From: Lactobacillus sp. HBUAS51381
GTDB lineage: Bacteria; Bacillota; Bacilli; Lactobacillales; Lactobacillaceae
DNA length: 64,000 nt
Assembly (NCBI RefSeq): GCF_012641095.1
Contig: NZ_JAAVSC010000003.1
Location: 1-64,000 of the forward strand
Direction of reading: 5' to 3'
Positions 19,004-28,244 of this stretch are shown one piece after another. Numbering within the stretch: the stretch's first letter is position 1; every line of letters begins with the position of its first letter. Made by a program: the position numbers and the translations under genes. The notes under the pieces were generated by a model, which worked only from the letters and a program-made list of their open reading frames with translations, made no database searches and was not told the DNA's origin.

Positions 19004-20055
19004 TAGATTTTCACCTTCATTTCTAGCTCAGCTGTGTGACTGGCTGTCCCGAACGTATGGGTGGCCTTGGTAATCAACAAATACTTGCTACCAAGTCCGA
19101 TATCCTTCAAACTCTTCACCTTCACCATCGCCTGGTTGCCGGGAACCATATCTAAAGTAGCTAGCACTTTCAGTTTCAACGTGTAGGTCTGCTTATTCTT
19201 CGACTTCAGAATATCCTTGGCCTTCTGTTTCATCTGAGCCGCGTTGGCTTTGTCCTTGGCCTTCTCGACAATCTGAAGCTTACCCCAGCGATCAACCGAA
19301 TTGCCAGCCGCCGTAACGGTCTTCAACTTCGTGTTAGCCACCTCAGCCGCCTTCTTCTGGGCTGCGGTCTGTTTCTTAGCTTTGGCTGTGGATGAAGACT
19401 TCTGCTTCTTTTTCTTATCGGTCCGGACTACCCGAACGACGTTGGCGGCCTCATCAATGCTTTTGCTAAAAGAAAAACCAGTCATTTGCGACTGGTCACC
19501 AATGTAATATTTCAATTTCTTATATGGCGACCGCCGCAACTCAACCACACCGTAATTGTCGTGCAGAAAGTACCGGTGCCCCGTAGCCAGCCGCGTTGAC
19601 TTGAAGGAATCTTTGAGCATGTCGAAATAGCTCTTACTATCCGCCACTTCCGCCACTAACTTGTGAGTCGACTTGTCGACAACCTTGTGCTTCACTCCGG
19701 CCAATTTAGCCACCTTAGTGAAGCGCTGTGAGATAGTCGACACTGGCCAGATAAGTGAGTCCTGATTCTTGAAGTATCGCAGACTGTCATAGGCCGTGAC
19801 ATTGAAGACTTCCGACTCGTCGTAATCAACTTTGAAGACCTTACCTTTAAAGACGTGATCATGATCCCAATTGAACCAGATCACATCCCCGTTCTTAGGC
19901 GTGTAGCCTTCATCGACTTCGACTAGTCCAAACGTCAGTTGTCCAGCCGAGAAGTCAATGTCAGTCGTCCACTTGATGTCGGTCTTCAAAATCTCACGTA
20001 GGTCCCACTTGGTCTTCTCACTAGGCGTTTGCGACTGAAAGAAAGTAACTGTCAT
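19003..20055 (-). CDS. Baseplate hub protein XkdQ-like
   Basis: 350 aa. Hub/spike homologue of gpD-type proteins; features include FGLVEVDEGYTPKNGDVIWF near the N-terminus and YFLHDNYGVVELR in the middle. A Lys/Ala-rich linker near 210-240 (KKKKQKSSSTAKAKKQTAAQ) is a likely flexible insertion. The C-terminus (PGNQAMVKVKSLKDIGLGSKYLI) is the conserved beta domain. Confidence 0.9.
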   Translation of the reverse strand: MTVTFFQSQTPSEKTKWDLREILKTDIKWTTDIDFSAGQLTFGLVEVDEGYTPKNGDVIWFNWDHDHVFKGKVFKVDYDESEVFNVTAYDSLRYFKNQDSLIWPVSTISQRFTKVAKLAGVKHKVVDKSTHKLVAEVADSKSYFDMLKDSFKSTRLATGHRYFLHDNYGVVELRRSPYKKLKYYIGDQSQMTGFSFSKSIDEAANVVRVVRTDKKKKQKSSSTAKAKKQTAAQKKAAEVANTKLKTVTAAGNSVDRWGKLQIVEKAKDKANAAQMKQKAKDILKSKNKQTYTLKLKVLATLDMVPGNQAMVKVKSLKDIGLGSKYLLITKATHTFGTASHTAELEMKVKI

Positions 20056-20056
20056 A

Positions 20057-20755
20057 TCACACCGCCTTTACTGCTGCCTTAGACACCCAGCCCCGAGCCC
20101 CACCACTAAGTGTAGTGACGTGGTACGGGTACTTGGCGCCCTTGGCAATCAGCGAAATCTTGCGGGTAGCATTCCGCTCGATTAATCCTGGTCCCAAACC
20201 GGCAGAATTGGCATGGAGCCGACCATTCACGATCACCTTAGACCCCCGGCCAATCTTTTTAGGTGGTTTCGATCGGGACTTGCCTTTCTTGGCCACCTTC
20301 TTCTTTTTCTTCTTGGACGTTTTGATTTTCTTCGCCTTATGAGGCTTGTACTCAGTCAGTTTAAAGGTGTAGGTAAATTCATCGGCGTTGCCATTTTCCA
20401 TACCATACTTGAACTCCGACATGATTCCCTTGAAGCTAATCTTAGTCTTGGTGACGACCAATCGAATTTGCTTCTTGGACTTATAAATCTTAGCCAGCTT
20501 ATCCACATAGGTCTGACCGTTCTTATATGGATTGGCGATGCTGAGGTAGTGCACTTCATCCGTCTTAACGGGTAACGTGCTACTAATCTCAATCGAGCGA
20601 ATCTTTTCATCGCCCACCAAACTAATCTGACCTAACTTAACCACAGAAACGGTAGAGTCCTCCGTGGACGAATCAATAGAAATTTCTTTCGGATTGATTG
20701 GCAGCGCAAACGTTTTGTTCTTACTGTCGGTCAAGTTGAATTGCATATCGGCCAT
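20057..20755 (-). CDS. Tail protein XkdP-like with SH3-type C-terminus
   Basis: 232 aa. The N-terminal domain (about 1-140) matches XkdP, which connects tape measure and hub. A strongly basic linker (KTSKKKKKKVAKKGKSRSK) precedes an SH3-like domain (GLIERNATRKISLIAKGAKY, GGARGWVSKAAVKA) instead of the more usual LysM, suggesting peptidoglycan binding during DNA delivery. Confidence 0.85.
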   Translation of the reverse strand: MADMQFNLTDSKNKTFALPINPKEISIDSSTEDSTVSVVKLGQISLVGDEKIRSIEISSTLPVKTDEVHYLSIANPYKNGQTYVDKLAKIYKSKKQIRLVVTKTKISFKGIMSEFKYGMENGNADEFTYTFKLTEYKPHKAKKIKTSKKKKKKVAKKGKSRSKPPKKIGRGSKVIVNGRLHANSAGLGPGLIERNATRKISLIAKGAKYPYHVTTLSGGARGWVSKAAVKAV

Positions 20756-20759
20756 TGGA

Positions 20760-23700
20760 CTATCCCCTCCGTTCTTTTAAATTAACTAGATAAGTCTCAA
20801 TCTTTGAAACCATCGTTTCAGCGTCGTAGTCTGCATTACTAGTGCTTTGGAGCACAAATGCTCCCGGCTGAATTGTAACGTTGATACCACTTTGTTCGGA
20901 ACTACTGGTATCTGAGTAGTTGGCAACTGTGGAATAGCCACCGGCACTACTGCCGAACGAAGTGCTTTGAGGAGCATTCCCAGTGGCACTGCCACTCAGA
21001 TTGCCGTTCACATCCACAGACGTGCCATTGATGCCTTGCATAGCAGAAGCAAGCCCACCAACCGCAGTGGCCGCGTTATTAAATCCGTTGGCCAAGAGAT
21101 TACCAGGATTAGCACTAGGCATATGGTTCAGTGCGTTAGCTGCACCAACCACTCCCATTGCCATACTTCGCGAAGCGTTCTCAGCTTGGTTTGACCCCAA
21201 GCCAATTGCGAGTCCCTCTACAACCCAACGGCCATATTGTTTAAAAATCTTGGACGGGGAGCCAATCCCCATTGCATTCTTCGCAGCATTAACGACACTC
21301 TTAGCGACATTTTTAACTGCTGCCACGGCTTTACCAACCATTGATGTGATCCCCCTAACGAGACCTTCGATTAAATCAGCACCAGCACCTACAAGTGCGC
21401 TACCGAAGCCTTTTGCAGCATTAACCGCGTTTTGCATCCCGTTGCGGACTGCAGACACAACCTGTGACATACCTGAAGTAACTCCTGAAACTAATCGAGA
21501 CACCCCATTAACGAATGCTGAAACCATAGCGCTTACTGCTGAAATAACTGAGCGTAATCCAGCTGCCACAACCGTCAACCCGGCGCCAGCAACCATAAGT
21601 CCTGCTCCCAGAACAATAGAAGCTGCACCAAGTAGTATGGCACCGGCTGCGGCCACCATCATGAGTGGTGCCGCGATAACCAGTGCTAATGCGAAAATCA
21701 TCATACCAGCACCGGCAATCATTGCGACTGCTGCAACAACAACCATAGCTGTACCCATGAGTAACATCCCTACAGCTGCAATCATGGTTGACGCGGCAAT
21801 AAGTGGTAAGGCAACCGCCAGAATCATCATGCCTACCGCTGCGATAGTCACACCCACAGCAACAACCATCATAGCTACCCCGAATAGGAGCGCCCCAACC
21901 GCGGCTACCATAAAACTAACACCGGCCACAGCAAGCCCAACACCTAACAGTAACAATCCGGCGGCAGCAACAATAGACAGTGCGCCAAATACCGCAAGTG
22001 CACCGCCCAATAAAACGATGTTAAGGGCCGCCATGGCACCCGATTCGGCAATCGTCGGTAACTGCGTAGCTAATAGGGTCATCCCTGCTGCTGCAATCAG
22101 TATAGCTACACCAATAAGAACTAGAGCAGCACCGAAGACAGCAAATCCAGCAGCACCCATAATCATAGCTGGTCCAAGCTTCGAAACGACCATCGCGAGA
22201 ACACCAATACCAACAACCATCCCAGCAAATAGAGCGACGGCGGGCCAACCAGCACTGACTAGTGTTGTGACTGCTTCAGCCATCATCCACAGGCCAGCGC
22301 CGGTCAATGCAACCGCGCCGCCAACCAGTAGGAGCGAGAAACCTAGTTTAATGAAGCCCGCAGCAGCCTTACTAGAAGACTTCGCGACATCTTCAACTCC
22401 GCTTCCTTTACCTAATCCGCTAAGAGACTGACCGATTTTACTAATAATGCTGCTGACGTTTTTCGCGGCTTTGAACGTTAAAATGGCAACAGCGACTAAA
22501 CCGATTGCCATGGCTAGTGCATTTAAGACACCTGGATCTAGCTTGCTTAGCGTTGTTAGAGCAAGTACGATACCCGTCAACACCAATCCTTTGGTGCTCA
22601 TTTTCAAAGCAACGAAAGCGGCACCCAACATTTTTAACGCTGTGGGATCAAGACTACCAGCCACATCAGCAATTGCTTTCAATCCATCTGCTAAACCCTT
22701 GATAGCACTGCCGCTAATGCTCCCTAACGTCTTAAACATGGCAAATGGATCCTTACCACCGCTACTAGATAGCTTACCCATTACGTCACCGAACGCCTTC
22801 CCAATGCTGCTTAACGCTGAACTAACTGAACTTAACGCCCCAGTTTTGCCGAGCGAAGAGAAGAAGGCACTAATTGCTTGCCCCGCAGTCTTGACGGCAT
22901 TTACAACGCCTTGAACTACCGGAACAATACCCTTTCCAATACCAGAAAAATCTATACCCTCCACACTATTGGAAAGACTACTAACTGCCTTGATTCCAAC
23001 TGCTGAAATTTCTTGCCAAGGTTTACGTAATTTACCAGCCAAGCCTTCGCGTAGTCCGTCAATTGCTTGACCGACAGTTTTATACTGGGTTGCCATTTTG
23101 CTAAAACTCTTATTTGTCCCAGTCTTCGCAATTGCATTGAAGAAGTCTTGTGTCTTAACTTTTCCTGCCTGAACATCCTTGACCAGTTGTCCTGTGCTTT
23201 TGTGCATAGTTTTCGCAACCATCGCCATGCCGGCTGGGGTTTGTTCAAGCATCAATCTAAAGTCTTGCCACTGAATTTTTGGCTTTGCTGCGGCTTGTGT
23301 GGCCTGTTGACTCAGCGTCTTCATGGCTTGCTGTGGATCAGAAGAAGCAGCAGCCAATCCACCAAAGCCCTTTACTAATTTTCCTGTGTTCTTCGTACCA
23401 ACAGCGGCTAGTTGACTGTACGTAGATGCCATATCAGATGCCGAATAAATAGTCTGTTCGGCAAATTTTTGAAGGCTACCTTCAGTTTTAGAAATCTGTG
23501 CTGGACTCTTCCCAATCATAGACATGTTGCCCTCAAATGTTTGCCACGCCTTGCTAGATTCATTAAGCTCTCCAACCATGCTGCCAACGCCACTGGTGAT
23601 TACGCCGATACCTTTAGTGATACCAGCACCAATGATGTTGGCCCCTAGCATCGACTTAAACATGCCGCCAGTCTTCCCAGCCCCGGCCGACAGCTGATTC

Positions 23701-23801
23701 ATCGCCGTAGAGCCGCGGCCAACCCCTGCGCTTAATTTACTCAGTGCAGCACTAAACCCATCGTTGATTTTAATCGTGGCGCTAACAACTTTGTCCGCCA
23801 T
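20760..23801 (-). CDS. Tail tape measure protein
   Basis: 1013 aa; sets tail length and probably enters the host membrane. The N-terminus has the TMP domain pattern (MIGKSPAQISKTEGSLQKFAEQ). The centre (about 390-760) is a very long run of Gly/Ala/Val/Leu/Met hydrophobic repeats, then an amphipathic part with AKNAMGIGSPSKIFKQYGRWVVEGLAIGL, a common TMP motif. The repetitive DNA gives long spurious open frames on the other strand. Confidence 0.94.
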   Translation of the reverse strand: MADKVVSATIKINDGFSAALSKLSAGVGRGSTAMNQLSAGAGKTGGMFKSMLGANIIGAGITKGIGVITSGVGSMVGELNESSKAWQTFEGNMSMIGKSPAQISKTEGSLQKFAEQTIYSASDMASTYSQLAAVGTKNTGKLVKGFGGLAAASSDPQQAMKTLSQQATQAAAKPKIQWQDFRLMLEQTPAGMAMVAKTMHKSTGQLVKDVQAGKVKTQDFFNAIAKTGTNKSFSKMATQYKTVGQAIDGLREGLAGKLRKPWQEISAVGIKAVSSLSNSVEGIDFSGIGKGIVPVVQGVVNAVKTAGQAISAFFSSLGKTGALSSVSSALSSIGKAFGDVMGKLSSSGGKDPFAMFKTLGSISGSAIKGLADGLKAIADVAGSLDPTALKMLGAAFVALKMSTKGLVLTGIVLALTTLSKLDPGVLNALAMAIGLVAVAILTFKAAKNVSSIISKIGQSLSGLGKGSGVEDVAKSSSKAAAGFIKLGFSLLLVGGAVALTGAGLWMMAEAVTTLVSAGWPAVALFAGMVVGIGVLAMVVSKLGPAMIMGAAGFAVFGAALVLIGVAILIAAAGMTLLATQLPTIAESGAMAALNIVLLGGALAVFGALSIVAAAGLLLLGVGLAVAGVSFMVAAVGALLFGVAMMVVAVGVTIAAVGMMILAVALPLIAASTMIAAVGMLLMGTAMVVVAAVAMIAGAGMMIFALALVIAAPLMMVAAAGAILLGAASIVLGAGLMVAGAGLTVVAAGLRSVISAVSAMVSAFVNGVSRLVSGVTSGMSQVVSAVRNGMQNAVNAAKGFGSALVGAGADLIEGLVRGITSMVGKAVAAVKNVAKSVVNAAKNAMGIGSPSKIFKQYGRWVVEGLAIGLGSNQAENASRSMAMGVVGAANALNHMPSANPGNLLANGFNNAATAVGGLASAMQGINGTSVDVNGNLSGSATGNAPQSTSFGSSAGGYSTVANYSDTSSSEQSGINVTIQPGAFVLQSTSNADYDAETMVSKIETYLVNLKERRG

Positions 23802-23837
23802 AGGCTACCTCCTTTCTAACCGACGAAAAGGCTAGAC

Positions 23838-24032
23838 CTAATGCTTAGACCTAGCCCTCCGTTCAGCTTTTTTACGTTCCTGTTCCTCTTCTTTAATTCG
23901 AATATCAATACCAGCAATCACAACGGCCTTTTCCTTCCGTGAAAGTCTGGCCCATTGCTGGGGTGTCCAATGGTATTCATTCATAGAGAAGAAGTAGTAT
24001 TTAAAATCATTGCCGTTGCCGGCCTCAATTAG
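23838..24032 (-). CDS. -1 frameshift extension of the tail-assembly chaperone (gpGT-like)
   Basis: A 64-codon open frame in the -1 phase continues from the end of the chaperone gene (LIEAGNGNDFKYYFF...) into a charged tail (KEEEQERKKAERR). It begins at the slippery heptamer A AAA AAC (24038-24032), read in zero frame as GTA AAA AAC TAA. An internal ATG (MNEYHWTPQQW) could give a 48-aa protein alone, so the fused product is the likely but not only option. Position directly before the tape measure gene is the canonical one. Confidence 0.82.
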   Translation of the reverse strand, partial: LIEAGNGNDFKYYFFSMNEYHWTPQQWARLSRKEKAVVIAGIDIRIKEEEQERKKAERRARSKH

Positions 24033-24439
24033 TTTTTTACTGCTTCCACATCATCATCAACAGAGGTATCAAAGCCGTTGATTGCGTTAAACCTCTTAGC
24101 CAGCGTCGCGAATTCACTCATCTTTAGCATGGCCTTCAAGGTACCCAAGCTATCGCCTAAAGTGCCATAGGCCGTTTGAAGCTCATTATTATCCAAGTCT
24201 GGTTGGACAATGCCCGCAACTAGCATGAGTTCTCCAGCCAAAGATTGGTCAACCGTGGATTCCACTTGACCGCTCTTAGGGTTGCGTTGCTTCTTAGTCG
24301 CTTGCTTCCGAAGACGTTCTCCCTCCGAAATGCTGAGCTCTCGCAAAACGAATGGCGTTGGAAAACGGTCCAGCTTTACCTCAGCCGTTTCTTCCTCGTT
24401 CTTTTGAATAAAGTCTTGAATACTTACTTGATCAGCCAT
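24029..24439 (-). CDS. Tail assembly chaperone, XkdN-like (gpG equivalent)
   Basis: 136 aa, starting MADQVSIQDFIQKNEEETAEVKLDRF. Lies between the tube gene and the tape measure. It probably coats the tape measure during assembly. The 3' end carries a -1 frameshift site; most ribosomes should stop at the TAA right after it. Confidence 0.87.
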   Translation of the reverse strand: MADQVSIQDFIQKNEEETAEVKLDRFPTPFVLRELSISEGERLRKQATKKQRNPKSGQVESTVDQSLAGELMLVAGIVQPDLDNNELQTAYGTLGDSLGTLKAMLKMSEFATLAKRFNAINGFDTSVDDDVEAVKN

Positions 24440-24456
24440 GCTAAATTCCTCCTAAA

Positions 24457-24945
24457 TTAAATATCGAAGCCAGTGAATGGCTCTACAAGTTCTACATCTT
24501 CAAAAGTGAAGTCTGATTCCCATTGCATCACATCATCATCGGCTTCAAAGTCAGCAAATGGCACATCGTCCAGGTTAACCCCAGAGAAGTGCAGCGTCTG
24601 CTTGCCAGCCTTAGAGGTTGAATCCTCAATGGTCAACGTAACTTCAAAATACAAGTCCTTGCCACCACGAATGTAAGGCAATGCGTACTTGGCCCAGTTG
24701 GACGTAATCAGGTAGCCCCCCAACGTCCCGGTTCCCTCGACGCTAGTGACCTTCTTGTGCTTCCACCGACTGCCAAGCGTTTGCACGTCTTCCTTGTTCT
24801 TTTCTAATTTGGCACTAAACTTGTTTGCTTCAATCATCGGTAGTACTTTACCGTTGATTGTCACGAAAACCTTGGCGTCCTTGGTAGAAATGGTATCCCG
24901 GCCATTTAAAAATTGGCCGACGGTTGAAAATTGTTCGTTATCCAT
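24457..24945 (-). CDS. Tail tube protein (XkdM)
   Basis: 162 aa with XkdM hallmarks: the N-terminal FLNGRDTISTKDAKVFVTINGK region, then GTLGGYLITSNW, and the end MQWESDFTFEDVELVEPF. Forms the inner tube of the contractile tail. Confidence 0.93.
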   Translation of the reverse strand: MDNEQFSTVGQFLNGRDTISTKDAKVFVTINGKVLPMIEANKFSAKLEKNKEDVQTLGSRWKHKKVTSVEGTGTLGGYLITSNWAKYALPYIRGGKDLYFEVTLTIEDSTSKAGKQTLHFSGVNLDDVPFADFEADDDVMQWESDFTFEDVELVEPFTGFDI

Positions 24946-24962
24946 TTATCGCTCGCCCCTTT

Positions 24963-26324
24963 CTAGTAAACCGTAATAGTCATATACAGTTTTTCCATCG
25001 CATCAATCGGCGTAATGCCTAGGGTAACTAAGATAGAATCCTTTTCATCCCCAGGTTCAACGGTCAAGTCACTTGGATCGAAGCTGCCAATTGCCCCGGC
25101 AGTTTCCAAAGTCCGCAAGTAAGCTACCCGGTTAGCTTTAAACAAATCCCGGCCAATCGAATCGTTGTTCACCTTACCGATGAACTGACCTTCGAATACA
25201 TCCTGCGTATCATTAGCAATCGCATCCAGCGTCCGAATGGTCCGATTCTTGTGGAAGTCTTTTGGCTTAGCTTCGGTAAACGTCGTGAGGGTGTTGATGT
25301 CCTGTTCTACCACTACCGAACCATCTCGGCGTGCCGTAAAGACAATATAGCCGTTAGCCAGGTTCCGAATAGTCGCTTCATTTGTCAGCCGTGGGTTGGC
25401 ATCCACAGCATCAGGGTAAGCGACGTAAGTCAGTGACCCAGTAGCACCCGCAGCAGAGGCCACCCCAGCTACATATGCAGCGGCGGTAGTAGCGTCCAGC
25501 TTTTCGCCGTCAGTCAATTCGACCCCATTGATCACAGCCGTAACGGCTTCATGGTCATAATCCAGACCTTCAACACCAGGTACAACCGCCGTGACTTTGT
25601 AGCCTTCGTTGTCGCGTAGCCCTTCAACTAGTTGGACTAGCAAAGCGTGCACGTTACTCTCAACCGGATAACCAGCCGTGGTAGCTACGTTAAACGTCTT
25701 GGTGGCCAATGTGTCACTGAGTACGTCGGTCACGTCCACAGGAGTAGTTACACCACCAGTCAGCTTGTAGGTCGTCTTACCGGCTAAAGCCTCCAGCTTA
25801 GTTTGTGCATCTGCCGTGTCGGTTAGCTTAACCGTGACAAAGTCATTACTCTTAAGACCGGCCGCCGTAGTCGTATGGAGCACTTGTTCGTCAATGATTG
25901 CAGTGCCATACAAGAACTGTACGGTCAACCGCGTCTCATCAGTAGCGTCCTTCGTGACCGAAACAGTCAGGTCATTACCCTTTGTTCCAGCGTAGTTAGC
26001 TGTGAAGCTCCAAGGCAAGGCCTCATCGGCAATCGTAGCAGCCGTCCCACCATTCAAATTCAGGTAGAGAACCGTGGCGGCCCCCTTCAAAGCTTCACGA
26101 ATAGTTACCAGCTTGCTGTCAGATAATGGCGCCCCTAAGAGTGCTTGAAAGTCACTGCCATTATCAAGCTCCACAATCCCTTGTGGGCCCCAATCTAACT
26201 GAATCCCATTAACCAGTAGGACTCGACCGGAAGTCGTGTCTGCCTTAGCTTGTGGCGCTCCAGCGGTGTTGATATAAGCACCAGGTCGCACCTTGTTTTG
26301 CGTTGTCCAAATTCCACCAGCCAT
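24963..26324 (-). CDS. Tail sheath protein (XkdK)
   Basis: 453 aa; contractile sheath subunit. The N-terminus (WTTQNKVRPGAYINTAG) and C-terminus (LGITPIDAMEKLYMTITVY) are diagnostic of PBSX-type sheath proteins. A Thr/Val-rich insertion (about 100-200) is an exposed beta domain. This gene shows that the prophage is a myovirus type. Confidence 0.95.
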   Translation of the reverse strand: MAGGIWTTQNKVRPGAYINTAGAPQAKADTTSGRVLLVNGIQLDWGPQGIVELDNGSDFQALLGAPLSDSKLVTIREALKGAATVLYLNLNGGTAATIADEALPWSFTANYAGTKGNDLTVSVTKDATDETRLTVQFLYGTAIIDEQVLHTTTAAGLKSNDFVTVKLTDTADAQTKLEALAGKTTYKLTGGVTTPVDVTDVLSDTLATKTFNVATTAGYPVESNVHALLVQLVEGLRDNEGYKVTAVVPGVEGLDYDHEAVTAVINGVELTDGEKLDATTAAAYVAGVASAAGATGSLTYVAYPDAVDANPRLTNEATIRNLANGYIVFTARRDGSVVVEQDINTLTTFTEAKPKDFHKNRTIRTLDAIANDTQDVFEGQFIGKVNNDSIGRDLFKANRVAYLRTLETAGAIGSFDPSDLTVEPGDEKDSILVTLGITPIDAMEKLYMTITVY

Positions 26325-26325
26325 A

Positions 26326-26508
26326 CTAGATACCCCCTTTAAATTTCTTGATTAGATTCTTTGCTTCATCCAGCGAGTACTCTTTGCCATCGTCCAAAAC
26401 GATGTTCAGAATTGCTCGTTGGGTAGTAGAAAAGCCGGTACTGTTCACCAGTCCGGCCTTGTCATAGGTAGCCTTAGCCACCCGTTGCTTAGTTTTCGCT
26501 ACGGTCAC
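26326..26508 (-). CDS. Small protein upstream of the sheath gene
   Basis: 60 aa, basic N-terminus (MTVAKTKQRVAKATYDK) and a helical C-terminus (YSLDEAKNLIKKFKGG). It overlaps the tail terminator gene by 20 bases and precedes the sheath gene by one base. Family not recognised, but the position is conserved in PBSX-like phages. Confidence 0.75.
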   Translation of the reverse strand: MTVAKTKQRVAKATYDKAGLVNSTGFSTTQRAILNIVLDDGKEYSLDEAKNLIKKFKGGI

Positions 26509-26911
26509 TATCTGTCACCCTTTCTTCTTGTTTCATCTTTCGTTGCTTCGGTGTATCATCCACAGGCTGAGCCCACAACACGATATTGAAATCCAGTGTT
26601 AATGTCCCATCTACCCGGTTAAAGTTGCGATCCCGGATATGGGCGAACTTGGGAAGCGTCAGAAACTGATAAAAAAGTAGCTTCTCTACTATCTCCATAT
26701 CTGCATTTGGTCTCTTCGGATTCGGGAAGTAGACCACTTGGTACCCATGAGTCTGTTTCTGCCGCCCAAAGAGTTCCGGTTGGCTGCGACCGCCGATAGC
26801 CGACACGTAAAAAGACGGTTCCTTGAAACCGCCAGTTTGATTCTCGCAATAAACAGGCACAGCAGGCGCGATAGTCGCTAAAAGTTGCCCGATACGTTCG
26901 ATAATTGTCAT
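26489..26911 (-). CDS. Tail terminator protein (DUF6838-like)
   Basis: 140 aa; MTIIERIGQLLATIAPAVPVY and the segment PSFYVSAIGG...YQVVYFPNPKR are typical of the tail completion protein that caps the tube. The C-terminal 20 residues are charged and likely disordered. Confidence 0.82.
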   Translation of the reverse strand: MTIIERIGQLLATIAPAVPVYCENQTGGFKEPSFYVSAIGGRSQPELFGRQKQTHGYQVVYFPNPKRPNADMEIVEKLLFYQFLTLPKFAHIRDRNFNRVDGTLTLDFNIVLWAQPVDDTPKQRKMKQEERVTDSDRSEN

Positions 26912-27331
26912 TTACAGCAGTCCCTCCATTGCGCTCATGAATCCTGGTGTCAGCAATAACGGCAACTCACCAGAGATGGCTTCGATAGAGTCGCGTAGCA
27001 TGAAGCGTCCTGGCACCCAACCGCCACCTCCGCGGGTACGGTGACCATTCTCAACAAACGGCGCGTACTCAACATTGTTATAAAGCTTGAGAGAGATAAC
27101 AGCTCCACTAATGAAAGGCCCATCAATGTTCCAACCTCGCCTTAGATTACCAGTACCACGGGGCGGCTTACCAACTGGAGTTGAGTTACTGACACGCCGT
27201 TGTGCCTGTACTCCCACCCGTTTAAGCGATTGCTGAAGCTCTGTTTTAAGCTGAGTTGGATTGGCGGCCTTGGCCTGAACTTCTTTGGCCCACGCCTGAA
27301 ATTCATCATCATCGACAGTGTAGAATGCCAT
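26912..27331 (-). CDS. HK97 gp10-like/XkdI connector protein
   Basis: 139 aa, with VQAQRRVSNSTPVGKPPRGTG and VEYAPFVENGHRTRGGGGW, the signature of the gp10-like head-tail joining family. Adjacent genes are head-to-tail connectors. Confidence 0.88.
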   Translation of the reverse strand: MAFYTVDDDEFQAWAKEVQAKAANPTQLKTELQQSLKRVGVQAQRRVSNSTPVGKPPRGTGNLRRGWNIDGPFISGAVISLKLYNNVEYAPFVENGHRTRGGGGWVPGRFMLRDSIEAISGELPLLLTPGFMSAMEGLL

Positions 27332-27712
27332 CTACTCCACCTCCTCACTAGCTTTCTCATCGCGTACCATCGCTACTTCTTGGTGGCTTACGTACCCGGC
27401 ATATCCCTTGCTAGCACGCTTGTAGTGTGTGACTTGACCATTTACATCAGTCACGTCTATCTCGGCCCCAGCAGGGACTTTTAAGCCATTACGGATGAGT
27501 AGCTTTGCATCATAAGCGTCGGTTCCGAAGAACGTTTGCTCACTAGCTTTGAGGCCCTTCAAAATAACCTTTGCTGGTTCATTTTCGACAATCACGGCTG
27601 GTTCTGTATCAGTAAACGGGCCGTCCTTGACTGTCTTGACACCGGTAATCGTCACCCGATCGAACCACAGCTTGGTGAGCTGATTGCCCATCCTATTAAA
27701 CGCTGCTTTCAT
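27332..27712 (-). CDS. Minor capsid/head completion protein
   Basis: 126 aa. Beta-rich; FFGTDAYDAKLLIRNGLKVPAGAEI is typical of the stopper-type minor capsid proteins in this gene position. It overlaps the upstream connector gene by 4 bases. Confidence 0.78.
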   Translation of the reverse strand: MKAAFNRMGNQLTKLWFDRVTITGVKTVKDGPFTDTEPAVIVENEPAKVILKGLKASEQTFFGTDAYDAKLLIRNGLKVPAGAEIDVTDVNGQVTHYKRASKGYAGYVSHQEVAMVRDEKASEEVE

Positions 27713-28098
27713 CGCTTCACCACCCGAAAACTATTGAGCTGGGCTACGTAGTTGTCAGTCAGTGAGTTCACCGACTGCAACTCCGCATACACCTCACCAA
27801 TCGACTTAAAAGTCACGGACGTATCACCTTCACTGAGCGTTTTAACGTCCCCATCTCGGTCGGCTACCGGAGTAAGCAGCTGGTGAGTAGCTAGAAACTG
27901 CTGGCACAAACTCAGCAGAACTGTGTCAAGCTCAACAGGGAGCACCGCAATCGCCAAGTGCGTGTAGTTAGCCACATCTTGGGCCACCTTATCGAACGCA
28001 AACTCCAACATCATTTGATAGTTGGGATTACTCCCGTCGTCAGGATTGAGCAGCTTCAATTGCCCTAGCAGTTCTTCTCTCCGTGGATGTTTATCCAT
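27709..28098 (-). CDS. Head-tail connector (gp6/YqbG-like)
   Basis: 129 aa, mostly helical: MLEFAFDKVAQDVANYTHLA and LLSLCQQFLATHQLL match the adaptor family that docks on the portal ring. It begins 15 bases after the frameshifted capsid reading frame ends. Confidence 0.85.
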   Translation of the reverse strand: MDKHPRREELLGQLKLLNPDDGSNPNYQMMLEFAFDKVAQDVANYTHLAIAVLPVELDTVLLSLCQQFLATHQLLTPVADRDGDVKTLSEGDTSVTFKSIGEVYAELQSVNSLTDNYVAQLNSFRVVKR

Positions 28099-28112
28099 GT
28101 GGATTCCCCCTT

Positions 28113-28244
28113 TTAGTCGGCCGGTACCAGCGCCAACAGATCGGCTTTCAAGGTTACCCCGTCATGGCTGATACTATTAGCGTCTAGCCAAGCAGTGATA
28201 TCCGCTACCGTGCTGGCACTAGTCGGCTTGTCGGGGGCTACGCT
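28113..28244 (-). CDS. -1 frameshift extension of the major capsid protein (HeH/LEM-like domain)
   Basis: 43 codons in the -1 phase directly continue the capsid gene. The last 31 residues (ADITAWLDANSISHDGVTLK then ADLLALV) look like a HeH/LEM (SAP-like) helix-extended-loop-helix domain. In this frame the upstream stop is TGA TAA and there is no ATG, GTG or TTG before the domain, so it should be made only by frameshifting at C CCA AAA (28250-28244). A Thr/Ser/Pro linker joins it to the capsid C-terminus. Confidence 0.75.
   Translation of the reverse strand, partial: SVAPDKPTSASTVADITAWLDANSISHDGVTLKADLLALVPAD

Noticed and set aside
20983-22431. A 482-codon plus-strand frame opposite the tape measure gene
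   Set aside because: Low-complexity Ala/Pro/Thr/Ile product caused by the repetitive hydrophobic tape measure sequence; no ribosome site.
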